NCBI GenBank assembly: GCA_022701365.1
Contig: JAKUHH010000041.1
Location: 496,001-560,000 of the forward strand
DNA: 64,000 nt
DNA from: Mycocentrospora acerina
Lineage: Eukaryota; Ascomycota; Dothideomycetes; Pleosporales
Direction: 5' to 3'
The translations under genes and the position numbers were made by a program. Positions within the stretch are counted from its first letter, which is position 1; each line of letters starts with the position of its first letter. This document shows, one piece after another, positions 20,742 through 32,803 of the stretch. A model generated the notes under the pieces. The model was not told where the DNA came from, made no database searches, and worked only from the letters and a program-made list of their open reading frames with translations.

Positions 20742-22002
20742 GCGATCATGGGAATACGGAGAAAATGTGTGGAGGGATTGAGAATGAGAAACGAGAACCA
20801 TGAGTAATGAAGTCAGTTGTGGATACAAGAGTGCTGTCCGACTGCACCTGGGCCAATTTTGTAGAAAAAAAGAAGGACTCAATCATTAATGGCTGTTCTA
20901 GAGAATTGAAAGAGGAAGAGAAAGAGAAATTGAAAGCAATTACGGAAACTCAGAATTAACCGTCACCTTACACTTTCCCCAACAATGATAGTCTTACTCC
21001 AAGAGTAACTACTTTGCCTGTACTTTTTGTTTATATCAAACAATGCATCGCTTACTCATTTTCCTGACAAGAGTTGATGTTATGGCAACGTCGAAGGTTA
21101 AATCACCAGCCGCTCACTACAATTTGCATGGGGCAGACTTAGTAGTACATGTAACGTCGCTGAATATTACGATTCTTACCATAACTCAAACGAGTGTCAA
21201 GTTTTTTGGATTCACCATGGATAGTTGGGATCCAAGGGTAAGGTCGCACTTCTACCAGAGGGCATTTTTACTAACCCGCATCAAAAGAGATAGAGCCTAA
21301 CGTTAGAACTGGATCTGGTAACCAAATATCATTTCATTATCGTCACTTAAGTTAAAGAACTTTTGTGAGGACATTCAAAGTGGACACCAAAACGAGTAAA
21401 CGTGGTTGGTTGATAATAGGGAAGTACTCATTGAAAATGGATAGCAAGAGCGTGAGGGCTTTGCGAGATGAAAGTTGTGTGGGAAGCAGCAACGTTTTCG
21501 TATGGAAGGTACTTAGGGGTGTGCATCCCAAACCGCCACGGCAGCCTTTCAAAATCAGGCACCATCTCCTTCCAATCTTCCCCATTAACGTCGTCTGCCT
21601 TACAATGACTCACCATTGATCGCTTCTCATTGAATTTAAGTAGCATCATCAGTCGTTTCTCCGCAGTAGCAATGTCAGAACAAGAGCCAAGGGTCGGTGG
21701 CGTTTGCGAGACCCAACACAGTCGTGGGATTAAAAAAGGACAGAAAGAAGAGATAAAGCCAGAGCCAGAGAAGAGTCGTGGGAAATTTTAACAACCCATG
21801 GACAAAATCAGAGTGGTGCAGATAGCCATCATCATGATAAGCCTTAGACTCGTAGCAATTATCACCTTCATCATAATCTCTACGCAAACAGCCATGTAGT
21901 CATACCGGAAATCCTTGCGCCTCATCCCAAATTAGTAGTTTTCTATAAACACCTTGGCCATGTAATGCCGACATGACATTGTGGTCTATCTCTGAACTCT
22001 AG
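20742..22002. other. Start of a gene-poor accessory block
   Basis: 1.3 kb after nudC. Two short ATG frames near 21672-21791 and 21799-21897 exist; the second encodes one hydrophobic helix (VVQIAIIMISLRLVAIITF). Neither can be joined in frame with confidence to the exon at 22003. Otherwise nothing recognisable. Confidence 0.4.
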
Positions 22003-22756
22003 AACCGCATACACGACCTCGAGCAGTGTAAAGAATGCCCTGGTGACAAACGAGTGTTGTTTGATCAATGGATCTCCGTGTTACAACCCATTTATGAACA
22101 AGCTATCGCTGTTGCTAAACTAGAACAACTTTCCACGTTCAAAGACCTCAAATTCCTTCAGACGGCGATAAGAGCAGCAAAAGGGCACATAACCTGGCCA
22201 AGCAATAATAAGAGAAGGCCACTTGCACGCTCAGAAGTCAACGGTGTCATGGTAAACTAGGAGTTAGCCCTCGAACAGGGATTCGAAGGATGGCCAAATC
22301 ACTACAATTCACCAATTTCGGAATTACTTAAAATTTTGAGTTCTCAGACTCCGAAAGAAGTTGAGAAGCAAAGGGCCCAGCTGGAAGATGATATGGATTG
22401 CATCGACAGAAGACTTAAATATCTCATTTTTGAGTGCAAAAAGATTGTCAAAAACCGAAGATTATGTGGAGTGGCCATCATCCATCGAGTAAGCAATATC
22501 ATTAGCCATGTCAATGATACAATTGGGGATCAAGTTAGGAAGGCAACCAAGGTTTATGGTAAACATCTATCTTGCCAATATGTAACATTGTCTAATTTCT
22601 GCAGCTCAAATCAGTCGTGGGTCCCTACCGAGCCTTGATGACTACAGTTCTGAACAGCTACAGATGGGGTATGTTTAACTCCAGAAGCGGTCAGAAGAGC
22701 TGAGGGAAAGAATGATCTCGAACAAAGAACAGGAAAAGGTGGTAGAAATTTTGTAA
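22003..22756 (+). pseudogene. Possible spliced coiled-coil gene or its relic
   Basis: A run of protein-like sequence in one consistent frame, with no identifiable family. Segment 22003-22251 follows a CTCTAG acceptor and encodes a helical stretch (VLFDQWISVLQPIYEQAIAV). An in-frame TAG at 22258 then occurs; either it lies in a 96-bp intron 22252-22347 with a good GTAAAC donor and CTCAG acceptor, or it is a nonsense change. Segment 22348-22558 encodes a coiled coil (EVEKQRAQLEDDMDCIDRRL). A 46-bp intron (22559-22604) is canonical. The last segment has an in-frame TAA at 22676 and then continues open to 22756 (KRSEELRERMISNKEQEKVV). No start exon is evident. Could be real or decayed; function unknown. 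Confidence 0.4.
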
Positions 22757-23215
22757 CCATGATGGGAACAGACTGTATAAAGGGAAAATAAGTACTCTTC
22801 CTAAGCTTTCTGTTGTAAAAGAAGCATAAAGTATCCTGATATAGTTCGGACTCAAATGTACTCAATTGTATCGTCATGCTGGAAGGCCTGTGATTACAAT
22901 CAAGCTTCAGGACATTATTATATCTTGCGGAAACAACTTACCGATTAGGTCTTCGAAAACCGATTAAAAATTGACTTGCCAATTCTGAACAAGTGTGAAT
23001 TGACATCGATAGATACAATACGAAGGATTATCTTGGCATCGTGTCTCTAGCCAACAGAAGCAAGCGGTTGCAGAAGCCGACCCGTAGGCATTGGCCCCGA
23101 ACAACAACACGCTATTTACAGAGCGAAGGCTTGAAGCCTAAGGCCATGACAGCTATTTCCTTGAACCTTTGGTGCTTCAAATTGCGCTTTGTTAAATGTT
23201 CTCTCGCTACATCAA
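22757..23215. other. Intergenic, nothing recognised
   Basis: 460 bp before the signal-peptide exon at 23216. No domain or clear promoter element. Confidence 0.4.
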
Positions 23216-24403
23216 ATGATATCTCCACCTGGGCTATTGACACTAATCGTCCTAGCGACCACTGCTACTGGCCATCCACGTAGGTATGTGTTCGAATTGC
23301 ACCATCACGATAGCTAATTTGAAGCAGAATCAAACACCACTACCAAAAGTACCGGGCAAACTGTTCCTACCCCGGAATTGAATACAACAGATGTCGTTTT
23401 ACTGAGCCCTGAGATCTGGGATGACCAGCCGTCGCATTTCATTTGTACAAAATCAGATTGTATAGCTCCCAACTTGTTACTTCTCCCCTCAGCAACAGGT
23501 TGGGAAACAGAAAATGGCCCAAGACTTGATCATCCTACGCCAACCAAGCGAACATCGCTTGCGGCAGTGACTCGACCTCCATCCGTGGTCAACATACAAA
23601 CAAACATTGCATCGGCGGTGATAGAAAAAAGTACACATAGCACCCAGACTAATCAATTGAATATTCAAGATCATAGCAATAATCAAGGTGAAAAATCTGA
23701 GCAACAAAGCGCCGCTCTCCCTCAAACAAAGGCTGGTAGCTCCACACATTTTGCTAGCAGTACCAACTCAGAGGCTTTAAGTTCCTTGCAACGGACTGGT
23801 GGCCCTGTACCATCTTCCGGAGAGAAAGCAAGGGATGGGATATTGCCAAAAATTATCTTTCAGATTACCAATCCACAGGACTCATCATCCTCGACTCACC
23901 ACTCATCTCCCGGAAATACTGAACTAGGTGGAGGAACGAGTTTCACACGATCTGACTACTCTTCTCTCGATCTCGGCACACCCAAAGGTACTACTAGAGT
24001 CTTGTCTCAGGCTACGCATGTAGAATATCACGTCTTAACACTTGGTTCCATCAGTGTAACGCTTACACCTGGCCTTTCAACTTTCCTCGGGACAGGTACA
24101 GAAGTAACCTTTTTGGCGATTTCGACCGATAATGTAAACAACACGTATATTACTGTTAGTTCTAGCTCAACAGCTGTTACAGCGACAATCACAGCTACAC
24201 CAGTCACTGCATTCGTACCAAAAACTGGGTTCGATGCTAATATCACTAATGCTGCACGTCCTGGCGAACGAACGGCGTCAAGCGCTGTAAAAGCAGCCAC
24301 TACCACCCTGAGCAGAGGTGCTGCTGTTGAAAGAGGGGATAAGTTGGGCTTGCGGTGGGGTACAGCGCTGGGAATTGTGTGTTTAGTGGGTGTCGCACTG
24401 TAG
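23216..24403 (+). CDS. Secreted Ser/Thr-rich protein with hydrophobic C-terminus, candidate GPI-anchored wall protein
   Basis: A two-exon gene whose first exon is only 64 bp. Exon 1 (23216-23279) encodes MISPPGLLTLIVLATTATGH, a good signal peptide. A 48-bp intron (23280-23327) has a GTAGGT donor, a GCTAAT branch site and a CAG acceptor. Exon 2 (23328-24403) continues QSNTTTKSTGQTVPTPELN in frame to the stop; about 379 residues. The body is rich in Ser/Thr with several N-glycosylation sequons. A beta-rich, repeat-like segment sits near the C-terminus (TLGSISVTLTPGLSTFLGTG). The end is a charged spacer then a hydrophobic tail (LRWGTALGIVCLVGVAL), as in GPI signals. I recognise no family. Signal, intron and tail reinforce each other; surface location is inferred. 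Confidence 0.65.
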
Positions 24404-27233
24404 GAAAGAACAATATTTGATGAATATGTTGGATGCTTTAATGATTTTGTTTATGTCTCTAAATGCTACGCCACTTTTACAGGGGTTCCGCCAACTGGCT
24501 GACATGATCACGTTTCCCTTTGCGTATTCGTCGGGTTGTCAGTTACAACCTCGCTCCCTACATCTCACATGATTCTCGTACATGCCGTATTCGCTATTCT
24601 CTCAACGAATCTAGTACTGCCGGTGACGAAATTTCCCAGCTCACCTGTAATGATGGCAAGCTTGTTGCGTTCGAAACCCGTCCCTTGCCTGCGCGCATTG
24701 CTCGTTTTCAAAGCCAGCACCAGCTGCATAGGCGCAGCAAAGAATAACCAGCCCCCACACAATGTAGGCCTTCTTCCAATCATGTTTTCCGGTGAGATAG
24801 GCCACTGGAAAGGCCATATAAAACTGTTTATCTGATGGTGTTGGACAGATTGCCCAATAACGGACGGTTACGCGAAACCACCGAATCTATCCTGAATTTG
24901 ATCACGGTTGCCGAGCTACATGCTGTATGCACCAATCTACTGACGCTATTTGGCACTAAAAAACCAGAAAGGTCTTCGTCGGAGATCCGGTCTCCGATGC
25001 TTTGTAGGTGATCAAGCTACGAATGCAAAGGCGGAAGCGGCAGCAAACCTCAAGAGAGATCAGCGTGAGGTACCGAGAGTACTTGATAATGATGCGGCTC
25101 TTCACAACACTAACAGTGCGCGAATGATTATAAGCAATCGCCAAGCAGTCATATAAAGTTGAAGGATATTTTCTTCAGTGTGAGCACCCGTTTGCTATGG
25201 CGCCAGACTTCGCGTTCTGTCATCTATCGCCGCTAATGTCGGCCCAAATGTCAGTCAGCCCGATCGCTTGAGTGATGATCAACACAATAACGTTTGGACA
25301 GCCGAGCAATGCTCGGAAAGTGCCTGCACTTTGCGTGTTGCACATATCTAGCGTATGTCATGTGGCTTTCCTTCGGTTCTCTCTTCGATCTTCAGGTCCA
25401 ATATTCACTATCGCGGACAAACCCGAGTCCCCGGGGTATCACGATGAATCAACATCGAGATCGATACAGTGACACAAGCTGTCACGAATCGGATCTCTAC
25501 TTAAGTTTGAATATACGAGATTCTGCCGCAGATGAACATGTGGGACAACTGTAAAAGGCTGAATGAGACAAAAGTAGAGCTGAGATGCTGATTTACCTCT
25601 GCGTAGCTAAAACAACATTCCTTTGAACTTCTGCCATGTACGTACAGTCTCTCAGCCCAACGCGCTCTTGAATGTAATGCGCACAATAGTTATCAGGCCA
25701 GAAATTAGCTCTTCGGATGATCGGCAATGATAACAAGTCTCAAAGGTGTGTCCGACTTCCTCAGCCAGAACCGCCGCGGAATCGCCAAGTGACGAAACAA
25801 AGTTGTTTGAGCAGCTTTGACAGGTATCCAGTTAGGGCAAATTAGATTTCGCGGGTTATATTTAACTTGTAACATGTATCCGCTAGTAAGTCATGGTCAT
25901 GGTCATGGTATCCATCGATCTTGACCCTCACCGCTTACATTGTAAGTCCCCAAAAGGATTACTTTAGCACGATGTTTCGATGAGTGAGATAGGCGCTCGC
26001 ACGATCAGCGTCAACGAGGCATGTGACAACTGTAAAAGATATGACGTTGCTGTCGCCAGACCAATCCTGAGAAGTAACAACATCTTGTTTCGGACTTTCC
26101 CCTCCGGCTCTCCTCACTAGGATTGTTTTAGTACGAATCGCAGCTATGGCTGCGGAGCGAGCGATCGGCTGTCTCAAGCTCCGCCCGGCGTGGCGCTTTA
26201 GCCTCTTCAAGGGTTAAAGAGGGTCCTGAGTTGTTCATTGGCTGCTCAACTCACTCTGTTTCAACGACAGTTGCCTACGGTATCAAATACTGGCCACGAC
26301 TTGGACATCACATCATACTACCAAATGCCAATGTCGCATCATCCAAGACGAAAAGTCCAGGATACATTCTCTACGCCATGCCAATACCAAGCTCTATCCA
26401 CTCTTAGCTGTACGATTCGCTTCAGTTGTACGAAGCATGGTCAGACACGCATACATGTTGTCATGTCATGTAGCATTTCGCTCTCTCCGCTTCGCTGAGC
26501 CCAGCGATCAGCGACCAAAACTTACGCGATAGGAAAACTCGTTTCCTTGGTACAACTCTGCAGCACCCCTTAGCGAGAATGACTCGATAGTAGGCCTACA
26601 AGCTGCAACAGGTGCAGCCACAGGGCGAGCAGACGCATTTCAGAAATACACTGCTTCGTGGTCTACTCGATTTAGAACCAAAAAATATCTTAATCAATAG
26701 AGCTTGTCCTGCACAATGCCGTTCGCTTGACATATGGCGAACTGATCGTCGAAGCTTATAGCTGACACTTATCCAAATTCTACTGACGTGAGGGCAGGTC
26801 GTGAACGGACTTCGGACGGGGGGGTAGAAACTTACACATCTGACGCGGGCTTTTCTTTTCTTTCCTTCAGCTCCGCTAACCCAGACACATGTATGGTTGT
26901 AAGACGTTAGTGAGACCCGTATGTGAGTGGATCCAATTGGGCTTGTGTATGTTGCCAAATACAGATCCTATGGTCCGCTTAACCGGATCTGACACGCAGC
27001 AGCCTGCGGGAGTGTGTGGATCGGTATTCGAAACCTATGTTTATATACAGAAGTTCTGACACAGGAATGGTACCGATTCAGGCATTCATTGTCCCATCTT
27101 CTATATGTAGCATATGACGCCCTTGTGCTCTTCTGATAGGAATCGACTCATATTTCGTATTCATATCCCTCACTAGGTGTTGTCTTCGGGCAGAGAGCTG
27201 TACAACGTCTCTCTCGTCAAGCATCTACTTGTC
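24404..27233. other. Gene-poor accessory region with possible relics
   Basis: 2.8 kb with no convincing gene. On the minus strand near 24840-24650 one frame reads FPVAYLTGKHDWKKAYIVWG followed by a hydrophobic helix, which resembles a decayed major-facilitator motif-A segment; it has no extended context. Other short frames look random. A TCATGG triplication lies near 25890-25907. Confidence 0.4.
27042..27047 (+). promoter_or_regulatory. TATA-box candidate for the P450 gene
   Basis: A TATATA element lies about 190 bp upstream of the P450 start codon at 27234, in otherwise non-coding sequence. Confidence 0.4.
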
Positions 27234-29189
27234 ATGGCATCTCCTACCTTTATTCTTGGAGTTGTCTTGCTCAGTGCATACGTGCTTTATAAGTATCTGG
27301 AAACATCGCGTTGTGACAAAATCCCGGCTGGATTGAAAAAGTTACCAGGGCCAAAAGGTACGTCGTCTGCCCTTACTTAAAGAAAGCCTTTGAACGATTA
27401 AACTGACTTGAGGTAATCAGGCTATCCTATCATTGGCTCCGTACCTGATGTCCCTGAGAAGAACGGCTTCATCAAGTTTGCAGACTGGGGCAAGGAATAC
27501 GGTCCTATCTACCAAGTCAATCTCGCAGGCTCCAACCACATCTGGATATCTTCTGATGAGGTTGCCAAGGACCTGTTGTCGAAGAAAGCCGCCATCTACT
27601 CTGATAGACCGCATATACCTGCCCTGATTGACGACAATCGCTCGAGTGCACAGTACCTTCCACTGTTGAGCAGGAACGATGGCTGGAATCGGCAGCGAAA
27701 GTTTGCGGGCGTCATAATGCGTGAATCAGAGAAAGTCCGCTTCCATCACTATCCCGAATTAGAAGCAAAACGGATGCTTGTTGAACTACTGGACGAACCG
27801 AAAAAGTATAATCATGCCTTAGAATCCTTCATTGCTCGAGTCACTAGTCGCCTAGCATGGGGTCACAGTGAAGCCAGTGATGAACTCAAGCAACGCGCAC
27901 GCGAACTACTCATCGGCGTTTCACCTACTGGATCTATGGCCAATAAACTGCCCTTTTTAATGGCACTTCCTGCATGGCTCTCTCCTGCAAAATCATGGGA
28001 GCGTAGGCGTGCTAAGACTGAACGGACCTTCTTCCAGACCATGCAAGCCCAGGTCGAGAAGGACATCCAAGACAAAGAAGCGCCTCTCTCATGGATGAAG
28101 ATATTTCTGGAGCACCGCAGCAAATGGGGCTTTGATTCTGACCTCGAGGGTGCTTATGCGGTTGGGATGCACGGTATTGCCGGTGCTTTGACGATCGCTG
28201 CTCCGATGCAGACATTTTGTCTTGCCATGAGACACTACCCACAATATCTGCCGATGTTACAAGAAGAGCTGGACCGTGTCTGTGGAGACCGTTTGCCTTG
28301 TCAAGAAGACCGTCCCAACCTACCCTTCCTCCGGGCTATCATTCGCGAGTGCATTCGCTGGCGCCCACCCGTCCCGACTGGTATCCCACACTTCCTCTCT
28401 GAAGATGATGAATACAATGGTTATCATATCCCCAAGGGTAGCGTTATTCACCCCTTAGAATGGTATGCAATCTCAACCCAGAAAATTACAACATTTTGGC
28501 TAACAGCAGGCTACAGGGCAATCGCGCGTGATCCTGAAATGTTCCCTGATCCCGAGGCCTTCAACCCTCTGCGTTGGTTGCAACCAGAATTCCCGACTTA
28601 CCGCGAGCCACTCACTCAGTTCCCTACTATCATCAACTCGACGCAATTTGGTTACGGACGTAGACTGTGCCAAGGCCAGTCTGTAACAGATGAAGACTTG
28701 TTGGTTGGCATTGGATCCATTGCCTGGCTGTTCAATATCGAACCACCATCTGAGGATACTTGTATCCAACCGGCGAAATTGGAGCATGGTATCGGTATTA
28801 ACGAGAAGGCCTCCATCTCCAGCGAGGAACTCAACACCGGTATCAAATCTAAAGACAACGTTATGGAAGAGTCTATCCTCGCTAAATATATCTACCCTGG
28901 AACCAGCACAGAGTTTGAGAAACAGAAGTCTGTAGAGCCTGCCTACAAACCCTTGGAATGGGGTGACCCTTCCCAAAAACCTGCCGACGCATCTTTGGAC
29001 ATGACAATCCTGCTCATCGCAAAGCCAATCCCATTCACCTTTGAGCTCAAGCCACGCGACAAAGAACGAGCTACCAGGATTAGGGATCTATTCAACAAGG
29101 GCGTCCAGCGCGGAGACTACACAGATAGTCGCCAGTACTGGGGCCTGAACCAAGGGCGGGATAAGCCGCTTGGCTGGAGCAAGGTGTGA
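27234..29189 (+). CDS. Cytochrome P450 monooxygenase (OrdA/CYP64-like), enlarged C-terminus
   Basis: An ER-anchored haem monooxygenase of the fungal class that includes O-methylsterigmatocystin oxidoreductase; the substrate is unknown. Exons 27234-27357, 27421-28462 and 28517-29189 give about 612 residues, longer than the usual 500-530. The N-terminal anchor is FILGVVLLSAYVLYKYL, followed by the proline hinge KKLPGPKGYP across intron 1. The I-helix motif is AGALT, the ExxR is ECIR (FLRAIIRECIRWRPP) and the haem loop is FGYGRRLCQG. Intron 2 is 54 bp, so it stays open in frame; removing it restores HPLEWAIARDPEMFPDPEAF. After the haem domain, about 80 extra residues precede the usual final strand LLIAKPIPFTFELKPRD. 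No secondary-metabolism backbone gene lies nearby. A solitary gene at the edge of a gene-poor block. Confidence 0.92.
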
Positions 29190-30158
29190 GACATGTACGG
29201 CATGTCAACTGTTGCTGACCTACCTGCTGGTGATCAGCGACACTGCATTTGCTGTAGATCTAAGCCGCCGCGTCGCTGTGGGGACCCGGAGGTGCATCTA
29301 AAATCGCTGATGTGACAAGATGTTTTATCACAGACGGTGAAGCAGGATGATGGCAACATTTTTCTTATATTTCATGCATGGCCAAGGCGTTGGTTGCTAA
29401 CTGTCATTTCTCCATATTAGAATGTCTCTTAAGCGGATCTTTCTCAACTACAGTCGTCCGATGTCGTACATTAATCGAGAATACCTATTAGTGGTTTTAA
29501 TTCCTATACCAATTTGAAATTTGAAATTCTATCTTAATTTTGTCCGTGACATTCCAGACCATATCATTACCAGAGCCTCAACAGAAGCATAATTCTCTAT
29601 CCCTCACCTTATCAAGGAACATATGCGTTCTGCGATAGAGATGTATTGGCCAAGTGCGGGTAGTGCTTGTAGAGATCTTGTTACATGTGATTGACAGGAC
29701 TCAACAGCCCCGCTAAGAACATGCACTGTAGATCTGTCTGCACCGAGCCGTCATCGCACAGCTATCCATAGCGTATCACATCCATGAAAAAGGTGTTATG
29801 TTGGTCAATTTTACGCACGCACCGATGTACTCTTCCAGCTTATTCATTCATGTAGCCATGGCTGACGCCAAATGCAACTAAATGCCACACCTTATCAAGT
29901 ATCATCTTTCGTCGTATCAGCATCATCATCAGTAACACAAACCAAGCCCAGATCAAGACACCAAGATTCCCTCAGCCCTATCAATCCACTCGTAGATCTC
30001 ACCGCTTGGTCCGTGCTCACCTCCGAACCCCCGACTCTCCGACTCTCCGACATGTCTCACAATTCAATTCCCGTTGCATTCAAACCCGCCCAACCGTCAT
30101 CGTCCACACCACATCACGCATACGCCAGCCCACAACCCCTCCTCCCCACGCCTCCAAC
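29190..30158. other. Intergenic, nothing recognised
   Basis: Nearly 1 kb between the P450 stop and the bL36m start. The right half is C-rich and holds the bL36m leader; open frames upstream of 30159 are leader sequence. No other gene is visible. Confidence 0.45.
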
Positions 30159-30545
30159 ATGCTCTCCCGAGCGCTTCTCCCCTCCATCCGCCAAGTGCTT
30201 ATCTCCCGCCCCGCAGTAGCGCTCCCCACCCGATCGCTGCACACTCACACCACCGCCCTGCGCCCCACACTCTCGCGCCCCAGCATCACAAGTCTCGTCT
30301 CGCGCCTCAATGGCCTGGGGATACAGCCGCTAGCGCAGACCCCGTCTCGCGGGATGAAAGTGCGCAGTTCGGTCAAGAAGCTGTGCGATGGGTGTAAGAG
30401 CGTGAGGAGGAAGAAGGGCCGCTATGTGTACATTATTTGCAGCAAGAATCCAAAGCATAAGCAGAGGTGAGTCTTTTGGACTTTAGGATTTTTCAAGGTC
30501 AGAAGGCTGATGGGGCTGACTTTTTCTTTTTGCAGACAAGGATGA
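30159..30545 (+). CDS. RTC6: Mitochondrial large-subunit ribosomal protein bL36m
   Basis: The mitochondrial homologue of bacterial L36, a small zinc-ribbon-like protein of the large subunit. Exon 1 is 30159-30466, then a 69-bp intron and a 10-bp exon (30536-30545) encoding only the last few residues; 105 residues total. I start at the ATG at 30159 because MLSRALLPSIRQVLISRP and the following Ser/Arg/Thr-rich region form a presequence. The mature domain is MKVRSSVKKLCDGCKSVRRK then GRYVYIICSKNPKHKQRQG, with the C-x-x-C pair of L36. The tiny last exon is easily missed: without it the protein loses its conserved QG end. Confidence 0.95.
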
Positions 30546-30887
30546 GTGGTTGCTTTTGAGGAGATGGGATGGAATTGTGTGCCTTGATGAAGAATTGCTG
30601 AGTCGCGAGACTGAGGGCTGAAAAATTGGTGGGAGGAAGAGAGGGAGTTGTATCATATGTATATATACCAATGGGTATACAGGGCGTTTGGACAAAGGCA
30701 TACTACGGATAGGATCCAAGACCAGAAGCGTCACACGTTGAGCATTTGTGAGCTTTGAGAATAACACAACTCAGCTTTACCATAGTACTGACTTCCGATA
30801 TTGATTGGTTATTGTGCTTCTCCAAGCTCTCAACATCTTCCGAGACTTTATTACAAGCACCATTAAAAATATCTCCTAATTTTTACC
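30546..30887. other. Intergenic between convergent genes
   Basis: 342 bp of 3' flanking sequence. No gene. Confidence 0.5.
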
Positions 30888-32803
30888 TCACACACTCCCA
30901 CCACTCCGCCCGCCACCAATAAGCCCCGCCATCTCCAACAACTGTCTATCTGCATCAGTGTCCCCAGTCCCAAGGTTGATCCTCCGCCTTGCCTCTGCCT
31001 CGCGCTCCTGCCACGCCCACTCTTTTCTCTGTGCCTCCGCAACATCATCACCACCGCAACCCCACACTTCCAGTCTCTCAATCTCAAAACGATCCTGCCA
31101 GTTCATGCCTTTCCGACAGGGCAATTTGCTCGGGTGGAAGGAACCACCGCCCTCAGACAGGTGAGTAAAGATGCCAAACTCAAGCGCATCATCAAGATGC
31201 AACGACACAGGTCCAGGCCGGAAAATAGAGTGGGATTGTGTATGAGCTGATTGATGTGGAACTGGTGTGCCAAATCCTAGACCTGCCGGTTGAGTTGGAG
31301 ATTTGTTGAAGTAGACATAATCGTGACTGAAGTCTGAAGCGGAGAAGACATCATGTGTTGGCGATAGTTGGAATAGCTTAGCAGCTGAATCACCAAAACA
31401 GGTTTTGCCGGTGTGCTTCCATTGTGCTGGTATGTATGCGCCGTATGTGAGTGTTTGATTTGGAGCGGTTTCAGTTATACTGTCTGGGAAGCGCTTTGGA
31501 GGGAGCATGTCTTGTAATGCTCGTTCTCGGGTACTCGATGGGGTGGAGGGAAGGAGACGACCCGATACCAGTAAGATGGTAGGTGCCCGCCAGTTGAAGC
31601 ACTGCTTTTCGAAAGACCCCATGCTGAAGCCGTGCGTATTGCCGCTATACAAGGGACGCAGACGTCGGAAGAGGTTGCTGCCTTTAACAAAGAAAGATAA
31701 CTGACTAAGGAGTGTCAAGTTGAGGATATCGCCTGGACTACGCAGGATAGGCTCTGGATCAGTTACTGGTTTTGGTGGAGCAATTACAGGATGTGTCTCC
31801 GCCGTAGGAGAGTCATCATTGGGTTTGCGTTTGGAGAGATCGAAGTCCTTTGCAAAAAGAAAATGTTCAAAGAGCGGGTTAAGCCCATCGAACAGGTAAG
31901 GCAGGCTTGCAGAGATGACAATGTTGAAGGTTCGATATGTAATACCAGGGTGCTTTTCAATCCCAAATGAAGACACGACTACATTCGCAGCCTCTCTTAG
32001 CTCTTCGATGCGGTCATCTGACAGTTCTGGAGCGAGTGCAGAAATGCTTTGTTGTGCATCTATTGGTGCAATCAGAAGCAGTAATTCGACGAGTTTGAGC
32101 AGATTGTCCGTTGGTATCATTGAGTGCTGGATATGTGACTGTTCGCCATGTCTGAAAGCTTCGAGAGCATCCATAGAATCCAGCGCTGCAAGCACCAACT
32201 CATCATCCTCCTCTTCCTCGTCGCCTTCATCCCCCTCGGGCGCATCAATCGCAAATCCGAGGTTGCTGTTCGATTCCTTCTCAATAGGCTTATCCTTGTC
32301 TTTTTCCTCCAGGCTTGATCTTATCCCGTTATCGTAAATGGCCATACTTCTATAGAGCTCCCTCAGCCACAACTCGCGGCCTCTCTTTTTAACCACCACC
32401 CCGTATCTCTCTGTAAGAATGGTCACAACCTTGAGGAGGGCTTCATGTGTGAGAATAGCTGGTGCTTGGCTCGCAAATGGAAACGCGCCCAAGTAGCTAG
32501 CGATATGGAACACGACCGAACCCACGCCCAGCGCGTCGGGGAGCTCGAGAAAGCGACATAGTGTAGTCTCGCTCCAGTACCGTACTCCAGATTCAGTATC
32601 GGCTAGAGAGCGGAAGACGGAGTTAAAACAGTAGAGTTCAAGGGGAGAGAAGCTCTTTTGCGCAAAGCGTTGTGCAATGGTGTGACTGAGTTGTTCTGGG
32701 AGATATCAGCAGTGAAGAATGTCTTAGACGATGTGTTGAAGGAACGCGGGATGTGCGCACCAAGATTCAACTGGGGATTCTCATGAGAGGTTCCCTGGCC
32801 CAT
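30888..32803 (-). CDS. RTC5: Restriction of telomere capping protein 5 (TLDc domain)
   Basis: A TLDc-domain protein; in yeast Rtc5 is linked to telomere-capping genetics and to regulation of the V-ATPase at the vacuole. Exon 1 (32803-32761) encodes only MGQGTSHENPQLNL, whose MGQ start fits N-myristoylation. A 65-bp intron follows, and exon 2 (32695-30888) begins EQLSHTIAQRFAQKSFSPLE; about 616 residues. The helical N-terminal domain is followed by an acidic low-complexity insert (EGDEGDEEEEDDELV). The TLDc region spans roughly residues 350-590 (LTLLSQLSFFVKGSNLFRRL, WRAPTILLVSGRLLP, GKTCFGDSAAKLFQLSPTHD, FNKSPTQPAGLGFGTPVP, LEFGIFTHLSEGG). The short first exon and its phase-1 junction restore the family's N-terminus. 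Confidence 0.92.
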
